Shown one piece after another: positions 9,050 to 19,100 of a DNA stretch of 64,000 bases (its first letter is position 1; each line of letters opens with the position of its first letter). A program made the translations under genes and the position numbers. This DNA is from Propioniciclava coleopterorum. GTDB lineage: Bacteria > Actinomycetota > Actinomycetes > Propionibacteriales > Propionibacteriaceae. Under the pieces are notes generated by a model. The model was given only the letters and a program-made list of their open reading frames with translations. It was not told the origin of the DNA and did no database searches. The stretch covers positions 744,001-808,000 of the forward strand of contig NZ_CP049865.1 of assembly GCF_011393335.1 (NCBI RefSeq), read 5' to 3'.

Positions 9050-9371
9050 AGCCCTGGCCGGTCGAGCTCGGCCGCGAAGAAAGCCGAGGCCGCCTTCAAG
9101 ATCGCGTTCGCCCGACGCAACTCGGCGTTCTCACGCTTGAGCCGCTTCAACTCGGCCGACTCCTCCGACGTGACCCCCGGCCGGGCACCCTGGTCGACCT
9201 CGGCCTGACGCACCCACTTCCGCAACGTTTCCGGCGTGGCCACCCCAGCAGGCCGGCCACCTTGGCCATCGCCGCCCAATCCGTCGGATGATCCGGCCGG
9301 ACCTCGGCGTACATGCGCACCGCCCGCTGCTTCAACTCAAGCGGATACCTCTTCGATGTGTTCCCTGGCAT
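9046..9371 (-). pseudogene. IS3-family transposase OrfA, frameshifted
   Basis: Starts at ATG 9371 with [20 protein letters not shown], a helix-turn-helix of the IS3 OrfA type, and should continue [16 protein letters not shown], then a leucine-zipper-like helix ([21 protein letters not shown]). The two parts are in different frames, split at the C4 run 9243-9246 on the plus strand; one more C gives a normal 108-residue OrfA. If real, the shift would make this copy unable to transpose on its own; if a sequencing error, the IS is intact. Confidence 0.85.
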
Positions 9372-9695
9372 GACTCCAAACCTTCCCTTCCCAAGGTTCG
9401 GAGCCCCCGGACACGCCGGGGGATTCAGGTGACGACACGGGCCCCTCGGTGATAGTCCGCCACCGTCCCCGCGCCGATCGCCACCCCGCAGCGCGCGCAG
9501 ACGCCGGCGTACCTCAGCCTCATCCGCTTGATCAGTTCCGGCGTCCGCTCGTCTGCCATCGCCTCGCCCCCTCCGTCCCCCACAGCGAAAAGCTGCCACA
9601 GCGAGAGCGCTGATTCGCTGAGTCCACAGTTTTCCGCCGCGAGGATGGGGCAGGCTAGGCGCGAGCAAACCTCGCCACGGAGAGACGGAGACCGC

Positions 9696-10102
9696 GTGAG
9701 CGCCAAGAAACACATCACTGTCGTCGGAGCAGTCATCACTGAGCGCGGGCGCATCTACTGCACACGACGCGGCCCAGGACAGTTGGAGGGCATGTGGGAG
9801 TTTCCGGGGGAAAGATCGAGGCAGGCGAGACTGACGGGCAGGCCCTCATGCGCGAGATCCGCGAAGAACTCGGCTGCGTCGTGGCGGTCGATGAGCAGAT
9901 CACGTCGACAACCCACGAGTACGACTTCGCGGTGGTCTCGTTGACGACCTACCTCTGCCGCCTGGTGGAAGGGACGCCTCGGCTCACCGAGCACACAGAG
10001 GCGCGGTGGCTTGCTCCCGAGGAACTGCAGTCGGTCACCTGGGCGCCGGCAGACGTCCCAGCGGTCAAGATCCTCGCGGGGCAGGACTTCCGTGCGCGTT
10101 GA
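9696..10102 (+). pseudogene. Nudix hydrolase, MutT-like, frameshifted
   Basis: A small (d)NTP pyrophosphohydrolase of about 135 residues. GTG at 9696 follows a GGAG site. The N-terminal part reads HITVVGAVITERGRIYCTRR and WEFPG; the Nudix box then continues in another frame as GGKIEAGETDGQALMREI followed by REELG, matching Gx5Ex7REUxEExGU. The break is at the G5 run 9806-9810; a sixth G restores the box without a gap. The end overlaps the helicase start by 11 bp, so the two are co-transcribed and probably co-function. MutT-like hydrolases beside helicase/nuclease genes may sanitise or sense nucleotides, which is inference here. Base composition is lower in GC than the surrounding housekeeping genes. 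Confidence 0.82.
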
Positions 10103-12992
10103 CTTCCAGTGGAGCGATCCCCTCGCGCTTGACGTCCGGTTCGGGTACCTCGATGAACGGGTCGGGGCCCCTCGCCAGCACCAACCACAGGTCGTCTTGA
10201 ATGGACCCAACGAGTCCGTCCTCCGCGTCCTCCGGCACGAGTTGGGCACCTGTGAGACGTTCCTGTTCTCGGTCGCTTTCGTCACACCCCGTGCGATTGC
10301 CCTGCTCAAACAGGAACTCGTGGAGTTCGCCGGAACCGGCACCATCGTCACGTCTGACTACCTGGGCTTCAACTCTCCCTCCGCCTTCAGTGAACTGCTG
10401 AACCTCCGCAACCTGGGGATCGACGTCCGGATCCACACTGCCGACGCGTTCCATCCCAAGGGCTACATCTTCGGCCACCCTGGCCACGTCACGGCCCTCG
10501 TGGGAAGTTCCAACCTCACCGAGAACGCCCTGGTGACGAATCATGAATGGAACCTGCGCGTGACCGCGGCCCGAGGCAGCGATCTGTCCAACCAGTTGCT
10601 GCTACTGGAGCAGCGCCAACGCAGTGAGTCCGCCAGGCTCACCCGGGAGTGGATCGCCAGGTACGAGTCGGAGTACGCCCCACCGCCGCCACGTCGACGT
10701 CCTGAGCCTCACGCTCCCATCGAATCCCGGCAGCCCCGCCCGGCCATCGAACCCAACCAGATGCAGCGCGAGGCACTGGGCACCATCCAGGCTGTGCGTA
10801 CCTCCGGCGAGCGCCGAGCGCTGGTGATCTCAGCAACGGGCACGGGGAAAACGATGCTGTCTGCCCTTGATGTCAGGGCGGCCGCACCCAAGCGCCTCTT
10901 GTTCCTAGTGCACCGCGAGCAGATCATCGATCGCACCATCCAGGAGTACCAACGCGTCATCGATGCCCCAGCCGGCCACTTCGGCAAACTGACTGGCTCT
11001 GCCAAGCAATGGTCCGCCCAATTTCTCTTTGCCACGGTTCAGACGATGTCCCGTCCGGATGTCCTCACACGCTTCGACCCTGACGCCTTTGACTACGTCA
11101 TCGTGGACGAGGCACACCGGGCCGCCAGTCCGACGTACCGACTCGTCCTCGAGTACCTGCGCCCGGCCTTCCTCCTGGGCATGACTGCTACCCCAGAGCG
11201 AACGGACAGCCACAACGTCTTTGAGTTGTTCGACTTCAACGTGCCCTACGAGATTCGGCTCAACAGAGCGCTTGAAGAAGACATGCTCACGCCCTTCCAC
11301 TACTACGGGATCGCGGACGTCACGCTCGCCGACGGCCGCACCCTCACGGACAAGGATGACCTCACCGTCATGATCTCGCCCGAGCGCGTGACGCACCTGA
11401 TTCACTCGCTGGAGGTCTACGGGCAGGCAAGCATCCCTCCACGAGGCCTTATCTTCTGCTCGCGCAAGGACGAGGCCCACGCCTTGTCTCGGGCACTCAA
11501 TCAGCGCACTCTGCGAGGGGTCCCACTGCGCACGATGGCGCTCACGGGGGACGATCCCGTCTCGACACGTGAGGGGGCGGTCGCCCGCCTCGAGCGCGGA
11601 GAACTGGACTACCTGCTCACCGTCGACGTCTTCAACGAGGGCGTGGACATTCCCACGATCAACCAGATCATCATGCTTCGTCAGACCCAGTCCTCGATCG
11701 TGTTCGTCCAGCAACTCGGGCGAGGCCTCCGTAAGGCAGTGAGCAAGGACTACGTCGTCGTCCTCGATTTCATCGGCAACTACACGAACAACTTCCTGAT
11801 CCCCATCGCGCTGTTCGGCGACGAGTCTTTGAACAAGGAGTCGCTGAAGCAGCATCTCATCGCCGCCGAGGAGGCGGGCGTGCTGCCAGGTCTCGCCAGC
11901 ATCCGCTTCGATCGCATCTCTCAGCAACGCGTCCTTCAGTCGATCGCCAGCGCCAAACTCGACAGCCTGACAAACCTCAAGAAGGCAGTTGAGACACTGC
12001 GGAACCGGCTCGGAGCCCTCCCCCGGCTCATGGACTTTCTACGGTTTGACTCGGTCGATCCCGTTCTCCTTGCGACGAGGCTCGGAAGCTATCCCGCGCT
12101 CCTCGAAAGACTCTTTCGCATCTCCTGCGGCCTGACAGGCCAAGAAATGAAGTTCCTCGAACTCGTCTCGTGCGAAGTGTTCACGGCGAAACGGCCCCAT
12201 GAGTTCATCGCGTTGCGTGCGTTGCTACGGACGGGGGGCCTGACCTTGGATCAACTGACGCAAGCCTTCGCGGATGAAGGGCTCGCCCCTTCGAGAGCTC
12301 AAGCCATGAGTGCGATCTCGTCGCTCACCCTGGAGGAGCACTCCGAGGTGGACCAGAAGCGTTTCTGGCGGCCGATGGCTGGGTATGACTCCTCGGGCCT
12401 CATCACACTTGATCGCGGCGCCCTGGCTTCTTACCGGTCGTCGACTGCTTTCCGCTCCTGCATTGACGATCTGATCGAGACAGGATCAGCCATCGCTGAC
12501 CGTCGCTACGCCGGAGGCACCCCATTCGTGGCTGGGTGGCAGTACTCCCGCAAGGAGGTGACGAGGCTGCTGTGCTGGCCCCGCAAGTGGACGTCAACCC
12601 TGTACGGCTACCGGGTCGACCGCCGCAGTGGACAGTGCGCCATCTTCGTGACGCTCCACAAGTCAGAGGACGTCTCCGCGAGCACCGCGTATGAGGACAG
12701 CCTCCTCGATACCTCCACCATGTTGTGGTACACCCGGAGTCGGCGGACGCTCGCCAGCGATGAAGTCAAGGCCATCGTCGCGAACGACGTAGCCCTCCAC
12801 GTGTTCGTCAAGAAGGACGACGCCGAGGGAACTGACTTCTACTACCTGGGACGGGCCGAGGCTCGTGACGCCGAACAGACCACGATGATGGGTCAGTCGG
12901 CGCCGCTCGACGTCGTGCGCATGCACCTTCACTTCGCCGAGCCGATCCAGTCCGCCCTCTTCGACTACTTCCACCCGATGCTGACGGAGTAG
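10092..12992 (+). CDS. PLD-nuclease / SF2 DEAH helicase / DUF3427 fusion protein
   Basis: A 966-residue multidomain protein. Residues ~25-190 resemble a phospholipase D-type nuclease with one HKD-like site (HPK at 121-123 and GSSN at 138-141). A superfamily 2 helicase core follows: Walker A ATGTGKT with K253, DEAH at about 339-342, LGMTATPERTD (motif III), FNEGVDIPTINQ and QLGRGLRK (motifs V/VI). The C-terminal ~350 residues match the DUF3427 region, ending in the YYLGRAEARDAE ... LHFAEPIQSALFDY pattern. GTG at 10092 overlaps the Nudix gene by 11 bp. Less biased third codon positions than the neighbours suggest transfer. I recall Nudix genes beside such helicases elsewhere; an anti-phage or DNA-repair role is plausible but unproven. 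Confidence 0.88.
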   Translation: MRVDFQWSDPLALDVRFGYLDERVGAPRQHQPQVVLNGPNESVLRVLRHELGTCETFLFSVAFVTPRAIALLKQELVEFAGTGTIVTSDYLGFNSPSAFSELLNLRNLGIDVRIHTADAFHPKGYIFGHPGHVTALVGSSNLTENALVTNHEWNLRVTAARGSDLSNQLLLLEQRQRSESARLTREWIARYESEYAPPPPRRRPEPHAPIESRQPRPAIEPNQMQREALGTIQAVRTSGERRALVISATGTGKTMLSALDVRAAAPKRLLFLVHREQIIDRTIQEYQRVIDAPAGHFGKLTGSAKQWSAQFLFATVQTMSRPDVLTRFDPDAFDYVIVDEAHRAASPTYRLVLEYLRPAFLLGMTATPERTDSHNVFELFDFNVPYEIRLNRALEEDMLTPFHYYGIADVTLADGRTLTDKDDLTVMISPERVTHLIHSLEVYGQASIPPRGLIFCSRKDEAHALSRALNQRTLRGVPLRTMALTGDDPVSTREGAVARLERGELDYLLTVDVFNEGVDIPTINQIIMLRQTQSSIVFVQQLGRGLRKAVSKDYVVVLDFIGNYTNNFLIPIALFGDESLNKESLKQHLIAAEEAGVLPGLASIRFDRISQQRVLQSIASAKLDSLTNLKKAVETLRNRLGALPRLMDFLRFDSVDPVLLATRLGSYPALLERLFRISCGLTGQEMKFLELVSCEVFTAKRPHEFIALRALLRTGGLTLDQLTQAFADEGLAPSRAQAMSAISSLTLEEHSEVDQKRFWRPMAGYDSSGLITLDRGALASYRSSTAFRSCIDDLIETGSAIADRRYAGGTPFVAGWQYSRKEVTRLLCWPRKWTSTLYGYRVDRRSGQCAIFVTLHKSEDVSASTAYEDSLLDTSTMLWYTRSRRTLASDEVKAIVANDVALHVFVKKDDAEGTDFYYLGRAEARDAEQTTMMGQSAPLDVVRMHLHFAEPIQSALFDYFHPMLTE

Positions 12993-13035
12993 CGGCCCGC
13001 GTCGCGCACCTCTGCTGCAGTGTCGGCCCGCGCGG

Positions 13036-13506
13036 TCAGAAGTCGTCGACCTCGCCGGCGAAGACGGCGTGCTCGGCGACGTCCCCGATGTAGCCGATCG
13101 CCAGGATCATCGTCTCCAGGTCCCGGAGGGTGAGCCCGCGGGCGGGCATGGTGGTCGTGATGCAGTGATACGGCGGCAGCCTCACGTGGCCGAAACTCTT
13201 GAAATCCCAGAGCACCCGCCCGATCGTCCGGGCGATCTCGTCGTCCTCGTCGCTGTCGTCGAACAACGCCTTCTCCTGCCAGGCGACACGGGTGACCAAC
13301 TGGATCCTGTCCGGCAGTCGGAGCGCCGCGCCGGTGCGACGGATGATGGGGCCGCCCTTCGGAGTCCCGTACACCTCGACGTACTGGGTGCGGCCGTCCC
13401 TGAGCCCCTCGTCCACCTCGACGACCACCATCGCGTCGTCGCGGAACACGATGCTCTGCCACGTGGGGGACGCCTCGACCGCGTCGAGCAACTCCGAGAC
13501 CTTCAT
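13036..13506 (-). CDS. hypothetical protein, 156 aa
   Basis: I do not recognise this protein. ATG at 13506 follows a strong GGGGGAGG site. The protein is soluble and acidic (DDSDEDDEIART near residue 95-105), with alternating hydrophobic strands (SIVFRDDAMVVVEV, QYVEVYGTPK) and a C-terminal helix LTLRDLETMILAIGYIG. The overall look is of a small alpha/beta protein, perhaps YbjN- or sensory-regulator-like, but no motif proves it. It converges on the helicase gene and its composition is back to the high-GC background, so it may mark the right edge of the accessory patch. Confidence 0.65.
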   Translation of the reverse strand: MKVSELLDAVEASPTWQSIVFRDDAMVVVEVDEGLRDGRTQYVEVYGTPKGGPIIRRTGAALRLPDRIQLVTRVAWQEKALFDDSDEDDEIARTIGRVLWDFKSFGHVRLPPYHCITTTMPARGLTLRDLETMILAIGYIGDVAEHAVFAGEVDDF

Positions 13507-13858
13507 GGTTCCTCCCCCGGGACGACGATCTGGGCAGCACGCTACTGATGGGCGGGGCGGGGCGCGCGGCTTCCCCGGGAATCGCAGCCCTGAGATAGGG
13601 CGCGCCCACGCTCGCCGACCGACGGCGAGCCCAACCCCACCCGATCTGCTCCCAGGCGCGGCCCCAGAACGCGGGCCGCCACGGCGTCCACCGGCCCCCA
13701 CTCCGGGCGATCGAGCCCCGAGGGGGCCCAGGATCGACCCTTGCCACAGCGTCTACAACGTTGTAACAATATGCGGGAGAGCTCTTCGGACGATGACCTG
13801 TCCGCCGTCCACCCAGGACGCCCCGCTGAAGTTCAGTCGCACTCGAAGGAGAGTCGCC
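13507..13858. other. divergent intergenic region upstream of the polysaccharide locus
   Basis: A 352-bp gap. Apart from the promoter/operator at 13741-13770 and the GAAGGAG site at 13845-13851 I see nothing structured and no credible small gene. Confidence 0.5.
13741..13770 (+). promoter_or_regulatory. promoter with palindromic operator upstream of GH43
   Basis: TTGCCA (13741-13746) and TAACAA (13764-13769) are spaced by 17 bp as -35 and -10. The perfect 12-bp palindrome TACAACGTTGTA (13754-13765) fills the spacer. Near-identical cores occur at 22121 and 29068, the other promoters of the same locus, so this is a likely site for the LacI protein at 29125-30153. Confidence 0.65.
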
Positions 13859-16134
13859 GTGACTCGACGCCCACTCGCCCGCTCCTCGCTCGCCACCCTG
13901 CTCGCCTGCGGGCTCCTCGCCGCCGGGGGCGCCTCGCCCGCCCTCGCCGACCCGGGCGACGCGCCCGGCACCTTCCACAACTACGTCGGCCAGGACCAGG
14001 TGGACGCCTTCTCCGACCCGACGATCATCCGCGGCCAGGACGGCTACTGGTACATGTACGCCAGCCAGACGGTGATGCGGAAGGACAACACCTCCGGATC
14101 GCACGTGATGCCGATGATGCGCTCGAGCGACCTGGTCGACTGGACCTACATCGGCGACGTCTTCACCGCCGCCAACGCGCCGACCTGGTGGCCGTTCGAG
14201 GGCAGCCTGTTCTGGGCGCCCGACATCCGCTACATCAACGGCACCTACTACCTGTACTACTCGTTCAACCGGCCCGGTAAGGACCAGGCGATCGGCCTGG
14301 CGACCTCCGACTCGCCGGCCGGGCCGTGGACCGACATCGGCCACCCGGTGGTGAACATCAACGACGGCACCAACGAGATCGACTCCTCGCTCTACATCGG
14401 TGAAGACGGCACCAAGTACCTCTACTACGGCTCGTTCGGCAACGGCGGCATCAAGGTGGTCCGGCTCAACGCCGAGGGCACCGCGTCCGTCGGCACCCCG
14501 CAGCGCGTCGTCGCCCCAGCCGCGGCGAGGCGCCGTACCTGGTCGAGCGCGACGGCTGGTACTACCTGTTCTACTCCGGCCTCGGCTGCTGCGACGGCGC
14601 CCAGGGCGCCTACCAGGTGTTCGCCGGACGCTCCCGCAGCCCGATGGGTCCCTTCCTCGACCGCGAGGGCGTCGACCTCAACGCGCTGCATCCGGGCGGG
14701 ACGCTCGTGCTCTCCACCAACGGCAACCGCTGGGTCTCGATCGGGCACAGCGCCAACTTCACCGACGCCTCGGGCCAGACCTGGATGATCAACAACGGCC
14801 TGGACCGCACGACGCCCGAGTGGGGCGGCCGCCCCACGATGATGGACCGCCTCGACTGGATCGACGGCTGGCCCACCGTGCGCGAGGGCCACTGGCAGTC
14901 CGACGAGGTCGTCCCGGCGCCGAAACTGCCGCAGGTCGGCTCGACCGGCGACACGGCGTCCCCGCAGGGCTTCGTCAAGGACGGTTCGGGCACCTGGACC
15001 CGGCGCACCGAGAAGCAGGCGGGCGGCTACTACGCCTCGCAGTCGCAGTCGCCCAACCCGCTGTTCCTGCTCACCCAAGACGCCGTGGCCGCGGACATCC
15101 GCGCCGAGGCCGACGTCCGGCTCGTCGGCGCCGCGGCCCCCGGGCGCGAGGGCCGCGCCGGCCTGACGCTGGCCTACCGCGACCGCAACAACCACGTCAC
15201 CGCCTGGCTGGACGCCGCCGCGCGCGCCCTGGTCGTGGAGACCACCCGCAACGGCCGGGTCACCGCCCGCGAGCACGCCGACCTGTACGCGGGCTTCGAC
15301 TTTGCCTCCTGGAAGCGGATCAGCGCCGAGGTGCGCGACGGCGAGGCCACCGTCAGCGTCAGCGACGCCGACCTGGGCAACCCGCTGGGCACGGTCACCC
15401 TCGACGTGCCCGACGGCCTCCCGGCGCGCGCCGGCGTCGCCTCGACCCGCGGCGCGGGCGAGGTCGACAACCTGTCCGTGGCGAAGCTGTACACCCCGCA
15501 CACCGACGCCAAGCCCGCGCCGAAGCCGGGCGAACTGCTGGCCGACCACTCCGACGAGTTCGCCTCCGCCACCCTCGACGACGCCTGGTCCTGGTACCAG
15601 AATCCCGACGGACGCCTCGAGAACGGCTCCTACGTCTGGCCGACCCAGAACGCCGACTTCCGCGGCGTCCCGACCATGGCATCGGCGATGCTGCGCGACG
15701 CCCCGCAGGGCGACTACATCGTCGAGACCAAGCTGCACCTGCCCACCACCGCGGGCCCGAACAACAGCGCCCAGGCCGGCCTGATCGCGTTCGCCGACCC
15801 CGAACACCTGCTGCGGCTCTCGCCGGTGCGCACGGGCAACTCCCGCCAGGTGCTGCTGTAGATCGGGCGCGACGCCAACGCGTGGCCCGAGATGCAGGGC
15901 GGCCCCAGCGCCGACACCCTGTGGCTGCGGCTGCGGCACACCACCGAACCGACGACCGGCGAGCACCTCTACCAGATGGCGACCAGCCGGGACGGCCGGA
16001 ACTGGTGGTGGGGCGGCGTGTGGCACCTGCCCGCGGGGCAGAGCCCGCAGATCGGCCTGCAGTCCATGGGCGGCACCGGCCTCACGGCGACGTTCGAGTA
16101 CTTCCGCGTGTACGCGGACGCCTCGGAGGGCTGA
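13859..16134 (+). pseudogene. secreted GH43-family glycosidase with beta-sandwich C-terminus (frameshift plus amber)
   Basis: GTG at 13859 (GAAGGAG upstream) opens a signal peptide ending ASPALA. The GH43 five-bladed propeller follows: FSDPTIIRG carries the presumed catalytic base, WAPDIRYINGTYYLYYS the pKa-modulating Asp. The frame breaks at the C4 run 14514-14517, immediately before EAPYLVERDGWYYLFYS, whose Glu is the expected acid; one added C rejoins the frames. Two downstream LamG-like beta-sandwich regions (the second from ~15530, DHSDEFASATLDDAWSW) resemble the C-terminal domain of beta-xylosidases/arabinanases. An in-frame TAG at 15859-15861 splits the last ~90 codons. With both lesions corrected the protein is about 758 residues. 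Likely activity: arabinofuranosidase or xylosidase on (arabino)xylan. Confidence 0.8.
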
Positions 16135-16137
16135 GCC

Positions 16138-19100
16138 GTGGACGTCTCCCGTCGCACCGTGCTGATCGGGGCCGGCGCGCTCGCCGCGCTGGCCACCGTG
16201 GAGGGGATCCCGGCGTTCGCGGCGCCCCCGCCGCTGCTTCCGGACGAGGACGGCTCGCTGCTGTGGCTGCGCTACGCCCAGGTGCAGCAGCCGGGACGCC
16301 TCAAGGAGTACCGGGAGATCCTGCGCCACCTCGTGGTCCAGGGCACCGAGCCGCCGCTGCAGCGCGCGGCCGAGGAGCTGCGCGCCGCCCTGCCGAGCCT
16401 GGTCGGGCAACCGCTCGGCGACGGCCCGGTGGACGCCGCGGGCGTCGTCCTGGTCGGCACCACGGCCAGCCCCGACGTCGCCCGGGCGCTGGGGGCGCAC
16501 GCGTCCCGGCTCACCGACGAGGGCTACGCCATCGTCTCCGAGGGACAGGGCGCGCACACCCGGCGCATCACCGTGGCCGGACGCACGGCCGCCGGGGCGC
16601 TGCGGGGCGCCTTCGCGCTGCTGCGGCTGATCCAGACCGAGCAGCGCCTGATGAAGCTGGCGATCGTCTCCAACCCGGCGGTCGAACTCCGGATGGCGAA
16701 CCACTGGGACAACCTCGACGGCAGCGTCGAACGCGGCTACGCGGGGGCGTCCATCTTCGGGTTCGCGAACTTGCCGACGCTGACCGCGCGGCACCGCAAC
16801 TACGCGCGCATGCTCGCCTCCACGGGCATGAACGCCACGGTGATCAACAACGTCAACGCCTCCCCCACGTTCCTCACCACCGACTTCCTCACCCGCGTGG
16901 TCCCGCTGGCCGAACTGCTGCGCGGCTACGGCGTCCGGCTGTGGCTCTCGGCCAACTTCGCCTCCCCCATGGTGCTGACGAAGGGGACGGCGAACCCGAT
17001 CCCGACGGCCGACCCCGCCGACCCGCGCGTCCAGCAGTGGTGGCGCGACAAGGCGTCCGAGGTCTACCGGCTGATCCCCGACTTCGGCGGCTTCCTGGTC
17101 AAGGCCGACTCCGAGGGCCAGCCCGGCCCGGAGGCCTACGGCCGCACCCAGGCCGAGGGCGCCAACGTGATCGCCCACGCGCTGGCGCCGCACGGCGGCC
17201 GGGTGGTGTGGCGCTCCTTCACGCACTCCTCGTTCTCCGACTGGGCCGAGTACCAGTACCGGATCTTCGCGCCCCTCAACGGGCAGTTCGCCGACAACGC
17301 CGTGCTGCAGACCAAGTACGGCCCGATCGACTTCCAGATCCGCGAGCCCGTGCACCCGCTGTTCGGGGCGCTGGACCGCACCCACCAGATGCTCGAACTC
17401 CAGCTCACGCAGGAGTACACCGGCCACAACGTCCACGCCGTGTTCCTGGCGCCGATGTGGCGCACGGTGCTCGACTTCCCCACGCGCGGGCCCGGCGCGC
17501 CCCCGACCGTGGCCGACATCGTGGCCGGACGCGCGCTGCCCGGCCCCGCCGGGATCGCCGGCGTGATGAACATCGGCGACGACGCCGACTGGACCGGCTA
17601 CCAGTTCGGCGCGGCGAACACCTTCGCCTACGGGCGGCTGTGCTGGCAGCCGGACGCCGACCCCGCCGCGCTGGCGCGGGAGTGGGCGCAGATGACGTTC
17701 CGGCCCGCCCGCGGCGAGTTCGTCGACGCGGTCGTCGACATCCTGATGCGCTCCTACGGCGCCTACGAGGACGTCACCTCGCCGCTGGGCATCGGCTACT
17801 TCACCGACCCGGCGGGCAGCCACTTCGACCCGGCCCCCGCGACGACGAACACCCAGTCGCACTTCAGCACGGCGACCCGCACGGGCTTCGACCGCACCGT
17901 CGCCACCGGAACCGGCTTCACCGGGCTGTACCCCCCGCCGTGGAAGGACGTCTACGAGGACCTGTCCACCTGCCCCGACGCGCTGCTCCTGTTCATGCAC
18001 CAGGTGCCGTACACGCACCGGCTGCACTCGGGTGAGACGGTGATCGAGCACATCTACGACACCCACTTCGACGGCCTGGAGGCGGCCCGCTCGTTCGCCG
18101 CGACCTGGGCCGGGCTCGCCCACGGCGTGGACGCCGCCCGGCACGCGGACATCGGGGCGAGCTTCGACGCGCAGGTCGACCACGCCCGGCTGTGGCGCGA
18201 CACCGTCGTGGCGTTCTACTTCTCGCTCTCGCGGATCCTGTCCGAGGACCGCTCCTGGTTCCAGGTGGGCGCCGGCACCGACCTGCTGCTCGGCGGCTGG
18301 CCCAACCGGTTCGAGGTGACGATCACCAACGCCACCGCCCAGGACCACGAGGCCGCGGTCGGGCTCAGTGCGCCCGCGGGCTGGCAGGTCGGCACGACCA
18401 CGGTCGGCGTCGCCTCCACCGAGGACGCCGTCGCGCGCATCCCGGTCACTCCCCCGCTGACCGCCGCGGTCGCCGAAGTGTCGGTGACCGTCGGCGGGAT
18501 CGCCGACGCCCCCGTGCTGGGTGCCGCCCAGCGCGTCTACGTCGCCCCCGCCGGGCAGCGCTGCTTCCTGGCGCTGGACGGCGGCACGGCGTCCAGCCCG
18601 CTGCTGCCCGGCTACACCCGGCTGTCGGAGGCGTCGGTGTGGTCGGAGGAGGCGGGCTTCGGCTGGGTGGGCTCCCGGCCCTCCTCGCGCGACCGCACCG
18701 GCAACCTGCTCGTCCGCGACTTCGTGGGCCACCCCGAGCCGCGCACGCTGCGGTTCAAGGCCCCCGCCGGCCGCCACACCGTCCACCTGCTGGTGGGCGA
18801 CATGGGCCCGGACGCCGAGGCCACCCACTTCAGCATCGACGGCGCCGAGGTCGCCGCGACGCCGTGGCAGCGGGGCGGATCCGCGCGCTGGACCAGCTTC
18901 GATCTGGACGGCGGCGCGACCGGCCGGACGGTCGACATGCGGATGACCAGCGAGGGCGGCTGGTGGCGCCTGAACGCGCTCGCCATCCCGAACCCGGACG
19001 CCCCGCTCCCCGACCTCGTGGTGGCCGGCGCGAGCACCGCGCCTGTTTGGTGGGCCGGGACGCCGACGCCCGTCCTGGTCGACCTCACCAACCCCGGCAC

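Larger units (their letters stand above)
8077..9427 (-). mobile_element. IS3-family insertion sequence, 1351 bp
   Basis: The element is bounded by 27-bp terminal inverted repeats with one mismatch (8077-8103 and 9401-9427); each begins TGAATCCCCCGGCGTGTCCGG and the ends are TG...CA. It is flanked by a 3-bp direct repeat, GGT at 8074-8076 and 9428-9430, the duplication size of several IS3 subgroups. It carries the usual two overlapping frames, orfA (HTH) and orfB (DDE integrase). Removal restores the host NERD gene exactly. The near-identical ends and clean duplication suggest a recent insertion. Confidence 0.95.
7225..9559 (-). pseudogene. NERD-domain protein with N-terminal zinc ribbon, split by IS3 element
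   Basis: The gene is in two pieces: codons 1-44 at 9559-9428 and the rest at 8076-7225. The 5' piece starts at ATG 9559 (GGAGGGGG upstream) and contains CARCG; the 3' piece resumes with CVEC. Joining them across the IS, and counting the 3-bp duplication once, gives one open frame of 326 residues and rebuilds a CxxC...CxxC zinc ribbon. The C-terminal half is a NERD (nuclease-related) domain: IPGSRANIDHLVVSP, then VVDAKRYRNK, resembling the D...(D/E)xK core of restriction-like nucleases. NERD proteins are linked to DNA processing in the literature, and function here is unknown. As read, the protein is truncated after 44 residues. Confidence 0.85.
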
